A DNA stretch of 64,000 bases from Gigantopelta aegis. Taxonomy: Eukaryota > Mollusca > Gastropoda > Neomphalida > Peltospiridae. Made by a program: the position numbers and the translations under genes. Under the pieces are notes generated by a model. That model was not told where the DNA came from, did no database searches, and was given only the letters and a program-made list of their open reading frames with translations. The DNA is taken from positions 4,392,796-4,456,795 of the forward strand of contig NC_054708.1 in NCBI RefSeq assembly GCF_016097555.1, read 5' to 3'. Position 1 is the first letter of the stretch. The number at the start of each line of letters is the position of its first letter. Positions 21,301 through 29,394 of the stretch are shown one piece after another.

Positions 21301-23715
21301 TACTCGATCGTGCTAATTAAACCTGAAACTGGGTGGATTTTGACCTTTGACCCATTCTTAAGTGGATTCGGTACAGGGGTTGACACTTAAGAATGGTGGA
21401 TCTTAATTAGTACATCAACAGAGAACTTTTTGGTGTATGTTTGATTGGTGTACTCAACTATGCTAATTAAACTTAAAATTTGGGGTATTTTGAGGGGCAG
21501 CCCCTCGGAGTGGTACAGGATATGACACTTAAGAATGGCCATTTGGGGGTCCCACAGCCCACACCTTCAAAAGGCCTCAGACCTTTTGTACTCGCAATGC
21601 TAATTAAAACTCTCTGGGCTCCCGGACTATATCCGACCATCGTCAAATACTGCTGTTGAATCGTCTGCATACATACTTGTGTTACAATGTTCAATGTATA
21701 GTGGAAGATCATTTATGTAGGACAGAGAATAGTTGTACTCCATTTTACCGACACTGTACCGGAAACAATCATTTCTGTGAAATCCGAAGGTCTGAGAGTT
21801 CATAACTACATATATGTGTAACAAATACCATATGTTAGACATCGTGACTATGTGTCACAAATACTGTATCTGTTAGACATCATGACTATGTGTCAAAAAC
21901 ACCATATCTGTTAGACATCACGACTATGTGTCACAAATACCATATCTGTTAGACATTGTGACTGTGTCACAAATACCTTGGTGTCCTTAACCATATGTCT
22001 GATGCCATATAACCTTAAATAAAATGTGTTGTGTGCGTCGTTAAATAAAACATTTCATTCTTTTCATGACTGTGTCAAAAACACCATGTCTGTTAGACAT
22101 CATGACTATGTGTCGCAAATACCATATCTGTTAGACATCATGACTAAAGTACTAAACAAAATTATACCCAGGTGATTTTCCAATCTTATATAACAGGGAA
22201 TTCCATAACTAATATATAAGACTGGAAAATCACCTGGGTATAATTTTGATTAGTACTTTAGTCTATTTGTCACAAATACCATATGTTAGACATCACGACT
22301 GTCACAAATACTGTATCTGTTAGACATCATGACTATGTGTCAAAAACACCATATCTGTTAGACATCATAACTATGTGTCACAATTTAGGGCTAGCTCTGG
22401 CACTCACAAAGTTCGCCAATTGCAAATTTTAGAAACAATTGGCGAAATTTATTTTAATTTGGTGAATAAATTTCTTGTAGTTACAGCAGTAATTGTTATT
22501 TTATTTGAAAATACCTGTGGTTTTTGCAAATTTTAAAGTGTAAATAGATGATCTGGCAAAGTTTTCTGATCACCCAGAGCTAGCCCTGCAATTGTTAGAC
22601 ATCATGAGTATGTGTCACAATTACCATCTGTTCGATATCTCGACCATGTGTCACAATTACCATCTGTCAGATATCTCGACCATGTGTCACAATTACCATC
22701 TGTTCGATATCTCGACCATGTGTCACAATTACCATCTGTTCGATATCTCGACCATGTGTCACAATTACCATCTGTCAGATATCTCGACCATGTGTCACAA
22801 TTACCATCTGTTCGATATCTCGACCATGTGTCACAATTACCATCTGTTCGATATCTCGACCATGTGTCACAATTACCATCTGTCAGATATCTCGACCATG
22901 TGTCACAATTACTATCTGTTCGATATCTCGACCATGTGTCACAATTACCATATGTCAGATATCTCGACCATGTGTCACAATTACCATCTGTTCGATATCT
23001 CGACTATGTGTCACAATTACCATCTGTTCGATATCTCGACCATGTGTCACAATTACCATCTGTCAGATATCTCGACCATGGGTCACAATTACCATCTGTT
23101 CGATATCTCGACCATGTGTCACAATTACAATCTGTTCGATATCTCGACCATGTCACAATTACCATCTGTCAGATATCTCGACCATGTGTCACAATTACCA
23201 TCTGTTCGATATCTCGACCATGTGTCACAATTACCATCTGTCAGATATCTCGACCATGTGTCACAATTACCATCTGTTCGATATCTCGACCATGTGTCAC
23301 AATTACCATCTGTCAGATATCTCGACCATGTGTCACAATTACCATCTGTTAGTGAACATTAGACATCTTGACCATGATACAACTACCAGCTGTTAGATGT
23401 CTAATGGTTAAAAATTAGTTCATGTGTTGTTAAACATTCCTTTCCTTCAATACGAAGGACAGTAATAGATTAAATGAAGCATTCAGCATCTTCATCCAGA
23501 TGCCCATGCATAATCAGATATACACCTGTGTGTCTGCGTGTCTGTGTGTTCATGCGCGCACTGATCAATGCAATGGGATGTACTTTTGAAATAAAATTCA
23601 CTACCTAGAGAAAAGCAGTTTTTGTCCAGTTTTAGTGTTGCACAAGTAAACATTAACAACCGGAAATAATAGATCTACAACATACCTCTGAAAATCGCTG
23701 AGGTGCTGTGGCCAT
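1..23715 (-). CDS. DAXX: DAXX, histone H3.3 chaperone (partial, 3' part outside window)
   Basis: Proposed coding exons are 23715..23686, 2261..1611 and 83..1, continuing beyond base 1. All junctions are phase 0 with GT-AG borders. The encoded protein runs through an N-terminal four-helix bundle, a long polar linker, and the start of the helical histone-binding domain. The segment across exons 2 and 3 (RKLEKLLG then KLRNEIEKVREKELSLDDLD) aligns without gaps to vertebrate DAXX (RLEQLLALYVAEI then RRLQEKELDLSELD). The family deposits H3.3-H4 with ATRX and acts as a SUMO-dependent nuclear co-regulator; that role is inferred from homology. Intron 1 would be 21.4 kb and filled with transposons; intron 2 is 84..1610. 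The gene faces away from TBC1D19. Exons 2 and 3 are secure; exon 1 is the weaker part of the model. Confidence 0.85.
319..530. repeat. 41-bp tandem repeat in DAXX intron 2
   Basis: Five imperfect copies of a 41-bp unit with the core GTAGATATTTATAAAGAA lie in DAXX intron 2. Variation among copies is mostly single-base. Confidence 0.8.
965..1200. repeat. Two-copy direct duplication, about 110 bp
   Basis: The block with CACTTGTGCAATT and GCGTTTAAG at 965..1075 recurs diverged at 1080..1195. It is intronic, and the short open frame across it has no recognisable homology. Confidence 0.6.
1383..1516. mobile_element. Short MITE, AGGGCTCAC termini
   Basis: The left end AGGGCTCACCATG and the right end CACAGTGAGCCCT form inverted termini. 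The interior is shared with 61617..61795 (GGCTGAACCAAAGAC in that copy), and a related end lies near 59473. It is non-autonomous and of unknown superfamily. Confidence 0.6.
1611..2261 (-). CDS. DAXX: DAXX exon 2 (four-helix bundle and acidic linker)
   Basis: This exon of 217 codons lies between an acceptor ending CTTCAG (2264..2262) and the donor GTAAGC (1610..1605). Its first 70 or so residues (FLVFLESVLTDEM, then PLVIKRYDACSRPFKN and RHMFIYLKDFLSELAAY) match the DAXX helical-bundle domain, which in vertebrates binds ATRX and other short peptide ligands. The rest is polar and acidic with a basic cluster (KRKRDSDLSDEDD) that could serve as a nuclear localisation signal, and it ends in the helix KHIRKLEKLLG. 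An open frame continues a little past both ends, but the splice signals and homology set the limits. Confidence 0.88.
2262..2728. other. DAXX intron 1, 3' end, unique-looking
   Basis: Intron sequence leading to the exon 2 acceptor, with a pyrimidine tract just upstream of CAG. I see no gene or clear repeat here. Confidence 0.6.
3310..3384. repeat. G-rich run and (GT)n microsatellite
   Basis: A G-rich tract runs directly into about twenty GT dinucleotides. The open frame through it is low complexity, not a gene. Confidence 0.9.
3385..5780. other. Intronic AT-rich stretch without gene
   Basis: AT-rich sequence with short A runs and no recognisable coding potential. Two copies of AAAATGGCGGCA (near 3690 and 3886) stand out only because of their local GC content. 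Confidence 0.5.
5785..5945 (-). repeat. SINE fragment (body only)
   Basis: In reverse complement this reads CAAAGGCTGTGGTATGTTC... with the block around AAAGATGACTTGCTGC, a decayed form of the AAAAGATCCCTTGCTGC body shared by the other SINE copies. The tRNA-like head is absent and the fragment abuts a CACTTATA array. Confidence 0.6.
7348..8837 (+). mobile_element. Tc1-like DNA transposon, decayed copy
   Basis: Near-perfect inverted ends start TACTACTCAAAAGAATTTAA and finish with its reverse complement, flanked by TA on both sides, the Tc1/mariner target duplication. The length is about 1.49 kb. It encodes a DD34E transposase relic and sits inside the element at 2729..9430, so it is the younger insertion. 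Confidence 0.93.
7708..8624 (+). pseudogene. Tc1-like DD34E transposase, broken
   Basis: Translation starts MVRRQLTIEDRGRAIAWLQD, a helix-turn-helix DNA-binding domain continued by GVSQSVVGRLWQRY and the GRPRS hook. The catalytic core follows: DESRF at about 8060, DDNARP at about 8326 and SPIEHAWDE at about 8427; the spacing of the last two acidic residues is 34. Compared with the second Tc1 copy in this window, an extra base near 7795 shifts the frame, and about 110 bases encoding the segment between RLRANNLRCR and SDESRF are missing, which also shifts frame. The protein cannot be made whole, so any mobility would need a transposase made elsewhere. Confidence 0.92.
9755..10250 (+). mobile_element. 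LINE ORF2 3' fragment
   Basis: Conceptual translation gives the post-palm part of a non-LTR reverse transcriptase: LGILLKIDNNLKW near the start, then LFYNGYILPLIDYCCVIWG and a C-terminal FKHAFSYSGPVLWNS-like motif. Stops and shifts interrupt it. It ends exactly where the long-TIR element begins at 10253. The pattern suits a CR1/Jockey-type LINE; the clade is uncertain. Confidence 0.75.
10253..10690 (+). repeat. Left TIR, outer part
   Basis: Matches the reverse complement of 21625..21190. It contains subunits with TTAATTAGCATGGTTGAGTA and CATTCTTAAGTGTCA. It is cut at its inner side by the fossil retroelement. Confidence 0.85.
10690..16437 (-). mobile_element. Fossil DIRS-type (tyrosine recombinase) retroelement
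   Basis: A virus-like retroelement of the DIRS/Ngaro group, read on the minus strand. In order it holds a gag-like region (about 16420 to 14180), a reverse transcriptase (about 14000 to 13170), RNase H (about 13160 to 12660) and a tyrosine recombinase (about 12370 to 11300). A 45-bp inverted repeat containing GTGCTAGCACAACAAA lies at the 3' side (10727..10770 and 10931..10975). There are no LTRs and no integrase, as expected of this order. It is clearly dead, with roughly half a dozen or more breaks. It interrupts the left TIR of the larger element and is therefore younger than that element. The high GC content sets it apart from its surroundings. Confidence 0.88.
10727..10975. repeat. Terminal inverted repeat region of the DIRS-type fossil
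   Basis: Arms of about 45 bp (core TTACCTAGTGCTAGCACAAC) face each other across about 160 bp. A third partial copy, GTGCTAGCACAACAAATATG, follows at about 11012. DIRS elements carry inverted and circular-junction repeats at their ends; assigning this block to that function is an inference. Confidence 0.6.
16438..17013 (+). repeat. Left TIR, inner part
   Basis: Resumes the repetitive TIR after the fossil retroelement, including the units with GAACGGGTCAAAGGTCAAAA. It ends with CAACTCCTGTAGTTA at the edge of the 1.1-kb TIR element, matching the inner edge of the right arm near 20940. Confidence 0.85.
17014..18146 (+). mobile_element. 1.1-kb TIR element, copy A
   Basis: The ends AAAGGGAGGATCAACTC and GTCCCCTCCTTT are imperfect inverted termini. 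The interior is shared with 24178..25204, with the reverse complement of 29395..30322 and with part of 26470..26765 (marker GTGACGTCCGGTGGTATAGC). No transposase is visible, so it is non-autonomous. Short open frames inside are not conserved between copies. Confidence 0.75.
18150..18355 (-). repeat. Inverted, internally deleted copy of the PIN-like gene
   Basis: Read on the minus strand this block matches 19030..19710: CCACAGTTCCTGGCAA, then GTTGTAGATGGAGTTCTCAA, the peptide HEEADTKICLHAKAVDDTH, and GACTACACTGGATCATTTGT. At least two internal segments present on the plus-strand copy are absent. It lacks the 187-bp MITE found at 19235..19421, so it preserves the empty site. With the plus-strand copy it forms an inverted pair about 700 bp apart. 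Confidence 0.8.
18420..20235 (+). pseudogene. PIN-like 'HAFTGCD' family gene, decayed
   Basis: Readable pieces in order: STGKAANDEIR (about 18437), LMGHLVLLATKRNLNLPF (about 18658), SWQENGRASN-like linker, HEEVDTKICI (19207), RASDTDIAVIML (19488), then LGPQICAALPGFHAFTGSDY (19620) and an acidic tail ending at 20235. The HEEADT, DTD and HAFTGCD motifs belong to a family I know as uncharacterised proteins in cnidarians, molluscs and fish, with acidic residues arranged as in PIN/FEN-like nucleases; nuclease function is an inference. Several stops and frame changes separate the pieces, and a MITE splits the middle. It lies in the core of the long-TIR element and may be that element's own gene. 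Confidence 0.65.
19235..19421. mobile_element. 187-bp MITE with 5-bp target duplication
   Basis: The ends CAGTGTTCGAGATTAA and TTTAATCTTGAACACTG are inverted repeats. The element is flanked by TGCAT on both sides (19230..19234 and 19422..19426), and removing one TGCAT restores the frame KICIHTKS, also seen in the inverted copy at 18150..18355. The interior contains repeated GGGATACCA-type motifs. Termini beginning CAGTG with a 5-bp duplication do not let me name the superfamily. Confidence 0.88.
20236..20934. other. Core of long-TIR element, 3' of the PIN-like gene
   Basis: AT-rich sequence between the decayed gene and the right TIR. I see no gene or RNA in it. Confidence 0.5.
20935..21625 (-). 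repeat. Right TIR of the large element
   Basis: Reverse complement of the left TIR. It begins at the inner edge TAACTACAGGAGTTG and ends GGGCTCCCGG. It contains about five diverged units, fewer than the left arm. Confidence 0.88.
21630..21842 (-). mobile_element. LINE reverse transcriptase palm fragment
   Basis: The minus strand encodes SYINDLPLYIEHCNTSMYAD followed by DSTAVFDDGR, the region up to and including the YADD catalytic box of a non-LTR reverse transcriptase. It stops at the edge of the long-TIR element. Together with 9755..10250 both flanks of that element are LINE pieces, but on opposite strands. Confidence 0.75.
21975..22072 (+). repeat. SINE 3' tail fragment
   Basis: TCCTTAACCATATGTCTGAT and CGTCGTTAAATAAAACATTT match the tail of the SINE family seen elsewhere in the window. 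Confidence 0.8.
22142..22263. mobile_element. Foldback MITE, about 120 bp
   Basis: Arms of about 50 bp (CTAAAGTACT ... ATTATACCCAGGTGATTTTCC) face each other across a loop of about 20 bp. It is flanked by CTA-like triplets and sits inside the 38-bp tandem array, so it is younger than that array. A 3-bp duplication would suit PIF/Harbinger, but it is ambiguous. Confidence 0.8.
22387..22587. mobile_element. MITE with AGGGCTAGCTCTGG termini, copy 1
   Basis: The ends AGGGCTAGCTCTGG and CCAGAGCTAGCCCT are perfect inverted repeats. A second copy with partly decayed ends is at 48217..48394. Non-autonomous. Confidence 0.85.
22600..23352. repeat. 36-bp satellite array, about 20 copies
   Basis: Copies of GTGTCACAATTACCATCTGT followed by (TC|CA)GATATCTCGACCAT, almost identical, with two alternating variants (TTCGATATC and TCAGATATC). 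Because 36 is divisible by three, two frames stay open for about 250 codons (CHNYHLFDISTM and SQLPSVRYLDHV repeats). It lies 0.3 kb downstream of DAXX exon 1, inside intron 1. I see no start context or homology that would make it a gene. Confidence 0.9.
23686..23715 (-). CDS. DAXX: Proposed DAXX first coding exon
   Basis: ATG at 23715..23713 opens ten codons, MATAPQRFSE, followed at once by the donor GTATGT. The exon ends in phase 0, matching exon 2, and the joined protein RFSEFLVFLESVL resembles the first helix of the vertebrate DAXX bundle (KLFEEFLELC). Human DAXX also begins MATA. No other start with a donor was noticed between here and exon 2, and no other gene in the window needs this exon. 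The link spans 21.4 kb and rests on phase and a short similarity. Confidence 0.6.
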
Positions 23716-24177
23716 TATCACATAAAAACATCAGGATACATTCACCTAAAAGACCAAAAACAAATAAACCATTGTTTTAAAGGTGCAGGATCCTATACAT
23801 GTATGTAGCATCAAGTGCCACATTTTGCAGTTTTTACTTTTACAATAAACAAGGCATTATAAAGGCTGCAAATCCCCTGCACAATGTGGATGTTAAGTTG
23901 TCAAAAAATATATATTACTTGGAAATAATTATGTTACAAACTCAGAATCTAGTCACTTTAAACGTTTTATTAGGTATTAAATAAAATTATCAGGTTTGTT
24001 ATTGTTAACACACAATAAATGGCAAATTGTTACAGATAAGACATAATTTAAAAATATATATATATATATTGATAAAAATAATGTTATAATTTTGTTTATT
24101 TCCAATATCATTAACTCAAGCCATATATATATGAAATATGTACAGGCCTTAGATAATATACAGACAATGTATTCACA
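23716..24177. promoter_or_regulatory. Probable DAXX 5' leader and promoter region
   Basis: Sequence directly upstream of the proposed DAXX start, ending about 0.5 kb away at copy B of the 1.1-kb element. No convincing TATA or initiator motif can be assigned by eye. Confidence 0.3.
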
Positions 24178-25204
24178 TTAAAGGTAGAGTAAACTCAAAC
24201 AAGGAATTTATGTGTTCGAAAGATGCATACCCGGACCACCAACACATACTGACACTTTAACAAATGAAAAACGCGTTAATTTTAGAGTTAATAAAAAAAC
24301 ATGATTATTCCTGCTAACTGGGGGCAGCCATTTTGTTTCATTTTTGTGACGTCCGGTGGTATAGCTTGGGGCGAAGTGATATCAGCTCCGTCCGTCTGCT
24401 CCATGTACAGTGTAAACAAATGCTCTAATTTACGACAAGGCGCTTCGCTTTCATCAACCTGACTTGTAAAACAACATAAATGACTTGATAGTATATTAAA
24501 CTATTTAACTAAATATATTTCATTTTGCATCAATAGAACGAAATGGAGTTATAGTTTTTTTTGTTTTTTTTTTAAACTGAAGAAAAAAATGCATATTATT
24601 AAGCCTATTGGTATGCTACATTCGAGCAAGTGATAATTTTCTTTTCTTTGGGACTACGTAATTGGTAAGTTTTGTGATTTTAGATGGGATGGTCTACTTA
24701 ATCAAGGGTTTTACATAATTACTTACAATAATAAAGCAAGAAAGCTGATCGATTATGATTAGAGGGATATGCGTGTGGTAACACCCTGTGATTTTAATAA
24801 AAGAGGCATGTCTTTTTAGTGTGTCTAGACACAGTGTCTGGGGACCGTCTAAATATACACCTGCCAATCAGGAACTACAGGTACAGGCCACAGAAAGAAA
24901 CAACCAATTAACTATTATTACAGAATATTGCGATGCATCCGCAAAAATCAGGTATGTTTTGTTTCTTCAGTACGAAGACTAATTCCTGATGTGACACGTT
25001 AGGTATTACTTAACCACCAGCTCGCCAGAGGGCGTATGTTCACTGGGATGGTACAAAATGGCTGCGCCCGTTATATATAATAGCCGTCACATTTAACCGT
25101 TTTATTAATTAACTATACAATTATACTTATTGATATTAAGCAATAATGTGCATTATATATCGTTGAATACGCATACCAGGTCAAATGCCTTGATTGTCTC
25201 CTCC
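24178..25204 (+). mobile_element. 1.1-kb TIR element, copy B
   Basis: Same family as 17014..18146, starting AAAGGTAGAGTAAACTC and ending near TTGTCTCCTCC. It shares GTGACGTCCGGTGGTATAGC and the block GACCGTCTAAATATACACC. Confidence 0.78.
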
Positions 25205-26469
25205 TCTAATAATTAATTTATGAACAGTCACACTGCATACTACTGATGTGCTGTAGTTTCTTATTAAATATACTATCCTAAACTATCGAATTCCGTCCCC
25301 CACTGAATTCCGTCCCCCACTGAATTCCGTCCCATATCACTCTTTCTAATCACACTGCGCAAGCACAAACTTGAATACCACTGCATATGTAGGCCCTATC
25401 AACTAACCAAGCCTCGATCAATCAATATTAAAAATGAGGGTGGAAAATGTTAAGATTTTTTTTCTCTCCCTTGTACAGTACCGGTGATTCTATTATTGCA
25501 TACAGGAACCATATCCAAAGGTTATAATATATAACCTTTATAAATGAAGAGACTAAGATTTGACAGATCGGTAATGACTGTCATGAGTTTTGTCTATATT
25601 TAGTAACAAGTCACATGACCGACACTCTTAGTGTGTGTGTGTGGGGGGGGGGGGGGGGGAGGGGAGTATGGAAGTTTGTTTGTGTCTGATCCACAATTGT
25701 TATTAAAAGACAACACTAATTAGTAGATTTTTTACTGTTTGTAGAAGGAAGCTTTTGCTTCTTTTTTCAGCCACCTATAAACGTTGTTAGCACAAGAAAC
25801 CCATTTTCCTACATTCATGAAAATTTATTGACTACTTGAAAAGCTGTTAAGAGGCATGACTGTTTACAAAACATCTAAAAAAAAATCAAATTCTAAAACA
25901 AACTCTAAAGAACAAAAAAGCAAAGGGAACTTTCTAATTTCGAACACAGTGGTGTTGGTCAACAACCAATGTTCACCAAAAACGTGTAGATATTTTCATA
26001 ATTCACTTGTGACATTCACATGAGACGGATTTCAATGGTGTTAAAAAAATTACAAATATAATTCACTTCCTGGTGGGATTTTTACATTTGGCAAAGGTAA
26101 GTAATTAATAAAAAAAAAGTATTATTATTTTACTCTGTATTGGACAAGGTAACCAATGACATTGTTAAATTTATCCGGTTGTTGGATTGAAAAAATTTCT
26201 GTTAATGTGACGGAATTCAATAGATCCAGGATACATACCCAGCTGAGGTACAGTATGTTGATTTCGCTCAGCTTCAGCTGACAGAAAGTAAACAGCTAAG
26301 GCACTAATATCCAAAGACAGAAAATTACCTAATATTTTATTTGGTCATGAATAATGAATAAACAGAAAAAACAAAAAAAAAAAACACTTAAAAACTATAA
26401 TAAATATATTTATTCCTGTGTGTGGGGGGTGGGGGGTGCAAAACGACTCTGTACGAATGAGATTTATAT
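25205..26469. other. Intergenic, no gene seen
   Basis: Contains three direct copies of GAATTCCGTCCCCCACT (about 25290..25335) and a GT run passing into a poly-G tract (25630..25660). No coding signal was seen. Confidence 0.5.
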
Positions 26470-26765
26470 GAGGGGACAATTAAGGCATTTGGCCTGGTAT
26501 GCATATTCAACAATATATTTATAATGCACATTATTGCTTAATATCAACAAGTATAATTGTATAGTTAATTAATAAAACAGTTAAATGTGACGGCTATTAT
26601 ATAGAATGGGCACAGCCATTTTGTACTATCCCAGTGATGGCAGCTACGTAATATCTAACGTGTCACATCAGGAATTAGTCTTCGAACTGTAGAAACAAAA
26701 CATACCTGATTTTTGCGGATGTGTTGCAATGTTCTGTAATAATAGCCATCCCAGTAAGCCAGCAA
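26470..26765 (-). mobile_element. 1.1-kb TIR element, copy C (partial)
   Basis: Begins with GGGGACAATTAAGGCATTTG, the reverse complement of the right end of copy A, and covers only that end of the element, stopping near the block with GATTTTTGCGGATGTGTTGC. Confidence 0.75.
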
Positions 26766-27556
26766 CAATTAATATGAGCCGTCACACTCGAAAACCTACA
26801 ACTTAGCATGACATCAGAAACCGAGTAAATGCTGCTCAAAGTTTGACGTCACATGTAAACACTGGAAGTAAAAGTTGACATGCTGTTTGCGTTGTTTGTT
26901 TTGAAGAATTTAGAAGATGACATCTTCTTTACATGAAGATAAGTTTGAAGTAAACATATATCTGTATGTACAATAGTGTTTGGGTTACTATTTTGTATTT
27001 TGTACCCGAGAACATTGGTCGAGATCGTTAGCGATACCATCAGTACTTTGATATGTACACAGCTACAAGCATAGGGAGAAGTCCTATATATATATCGATA
27101 TGATATGCAAGTATAACACGTTTTAATAACATACATGATTATACATAACAAAGTTCAACAACTTTTCCAGACGTTAAATACAATATTCATAAGTTAGACC
27201 AAACATCAAATTAGGATCGTATCGGGTTGCATGGGCCTACCTGTTCTGTGGACTACAACCAACACCACTATTTCTACTCCTATTTCTATAAAATTTATAA
27301 TCTAAATACTGAAAACTAAATCATTTCCTACAACAACAAAAAAATATATATATCTATAAAAAATTAATACTATATTTTTAGTTATTTATTTTACCATCGT
27401 TTGCAAACAAATTTACTGTCGTCTGCACACACATTGCGGTACAGAACAGAAACGTTTTATTTATATACCTTTATTATACGTCATGATGTCATTGCATATA
27501 TGCTGGCCTAGAGATTAGTAGATCAATTCTCGAAAGGTTGTTTCTCCCTCAACCAA

Positions 27557-27590
<34 letters not shown>

Positions 27591-27829
27591 TCTGTGTGTG
27601 TATGTGCGTGTGCGTGCGTGATGATTATTAAATTATTATAATATCTGTTCACTTTACTCACTTCACATCATTTGTATAGGAGTTGGTTTTCTTTCCTTAC
27701 AGATGAATATTTTAATTTTACAAGAGCCTGAAGCATGCCTACTGTTTGAGGCACATTTTGGAATTCAAAATAAAAGACCCAATATTAAGAACAGTGGAAA
27801 TGGAAGAAACAGTATCTGTGTTAGATGAC
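26766..27829. other. Intergenic AT-rich stretch with (ATT)n microsatellite
   Basis: Holds an (ATT)n tract at about 27557..27592 followed by a short GT/GC tract. No gene recognised. Confidence 0.6.
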
Positions 27830-28140
27830 GAGCGGGACGTAGTCCAGTGGTAAAGCGCCCGCCTGATGCGCGGTAGGTCTGGGATCAATCCCCATCGGTG
27901 GAGCCATTGGATTATTTCTCGTCCCATCCAGTGCACAACGACTGGCATATCAAAGGCCATGGTATGTGCTATCCTGTCTGTGGGATGGTGCATATAAAAC
28001 ATATGTTGCTACTAACAGAAATTGTAGTGGGTTTCCTCTGTAAGACTATAGGTCAATATTACCAAATGTTTGATATCCAATATTGGCCATATATAGCCGA
28101 TGATTAATAAATCAATGTTCTCTAACTTTAACTTTATTGG
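27830..28140 (+). mobile_element. tRNA-headed SINE, near full length
   Basis: The head GTAGTCCAGTGGTAAAGCG (A box) and GGTCTGGGATCAATCC (B box-like) shows tRNA origin. The body has CAAAGGCCATGGTATGTGCT, and the tail AATAAATCAATGTTCTCTA is typical of one subfamily here. The family is widespread in gastropod and bivalve genomes. Confidence 0.85.
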
Positions 28141-28216
28141 ATAAATATGATAAATACAGTCCAGTATATGACAATAATACTGAACATAGAATCAAACACT
28201 TATCTGATGATAACCA

Positions 28217-28455
28217 CTTGCACCGACCAGTGATCCATAACTGGTTCAACAAAGGCCATGGTTTGTGCTATCCTGCCTGTGGGAAGCGCAAATAAAAGAT
28301 CCCTTGCTGCCTATCATAAAAGAGTAGCGGCGACAGCGGGTTTCTTCTAAAAACAGTGTCAGTATGATCATATGTTTGACGTCCAATAGCCGATGATAAG
28401 ATAAAAAAATCAATGTGCACTAGTGGCGTCGTTATATAAAACAAACTTTACTTTA
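28217..28455 (+). mobile_element. SINE, head missing
   Basis: Body from CAACAAAGGCCATGGTTTGT through AAAAGATCCCTTGCTGC to the tail CTAGTGGCGTCGTT. The tRNA-like head is absent. It lies 77 bp downstream of the previous copy. Confidence 0.8.
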
Positions 28456-29394
28456 TAACACCAGTGAGCAGAATGACACTGAACCTGATCCAATTAGCAC
28501 AAGTTACAGAAAGGATGCAGTGGATTGTCTTCGTCTGAAAATCAAATTTATGACCAAATTTTGAAGTTGAGGGAAATGGAAAATGAACAGAAGGGAAAGA
28601 TGGTTACTGTATAGGCTAGCCCGAGTACTTGGGCTACGTGTAGGCCTATTGTTGGGTATTGGTCAACTTTGTGAAAAGACATACCCCTTGTTTTAATATT
28701 ATTTTAATAGATTTTTGGGTATGGCACTATGGAATTGAATGCAACCACAGTGAACAGGGGATATAGGGGGACTCCCCCAGAAAGAAAATGGGGTTAAGTT
28801 TAGGGTTAGAGTTAATAAAATCATACAGTAATGATAAGAGTAATTCATTTTCTCAAAAGGTTAACTTAAAAACAAACAATTGGGGTATGGCACCATACCT
28901 GTTTTACCCTCTGGCAGAAACCCTGGTTGCAATATGTAACAGAAAATTTAAAAACATTGGTGCGAAATGTTGTAGTTCACTAAATTTCATATCTCTCACT
29001 AATTAGTATCAGCCTACATTCATATATGGGATCTGTAGATTAATTTTTAAAAACTGAATCGGAATATATCGCTTTAAATGTTGTTTTTTTAAATCGGAAT
29101 ATATAACTTAAAATACTGCGTAAAAATAAAATGGACAAAGTAACGATTCTAAATCAATTGATTTCATTGAAATTGGGCGGGAAGTAACCTAGAATAAGGT
29201 AATAATGTTGAAATTTCATTTTGACGCGGTCTACGTTAATTTTGAAAATGTGACGTCATTAATGCCAGTGTATTTTTACAAAATATAATTAAGATAGAGC
29301 CCAAATACCCAAGATTTAGTTTTGTACGGTTATTACCTGTTATTTACCAAAAAATCAAACTACTTTTTTTCTAAGTTGTAGGCTTTCCCATGTG
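28456..29394. other. Intergenic, no gene seen
   Basis: AT-rich, with one modest palindromic region but no coding signal or repeat family that I can place. Confidence 0.45.

Larger units (their letters stand above)
10253..21625. mobile_element. Large element with long repetitive TIRs and nested insertions
   Basis: The outer ends are inverted: CCGGGAGCCTAGAGAG at 10253 matches the reverse complement of the sequence ending at 21625 (CCGGGAGCCCAGAGAG), and similarity continues inward for about 700 bp. The ends consist of diverged tandem units with the core TTAATTAGCATGGTTGAGTA. The left arm is split by a fossil DIRS-type element and its inner edge abuts a 1.1-kb TIR element. The core holds remnants of a PIN-like gene family. 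No target duplication is evident, and both flanks are LINE fragments on opposite strands. The superfamily is not recognised. Confidence 0.75.
21843..22380. repeat. Diverged tandem repeat, about 38 bp
   Basis: Diverged copies of a unit such as GTGTCACAAATACCATATCT with GTTAGACATCATGACTAT. It is interrupted by a SINE tail at 21975..22072 and a foldback MITE at 22142..22263. It appears to be an older relative of the 36-bp array downstream. Confidence 0.75.

Noticed and set aside
22592-23362. A 256-codon open frame, and a look like a CRISPR array
   Set aside because: It is a 36-bp tandem satellite without spacers in an animal genome. The frame is open because the unit length is divisible by three, and it is open in more than one frame.
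27845-27900. tRNA gene
   Set aside because: The A- and B-box motifs belong to SINE heads repeated at 46525 and 52310; the body continues into SINE sequence and no cloverleaf with a proper acceptor stem is formed.
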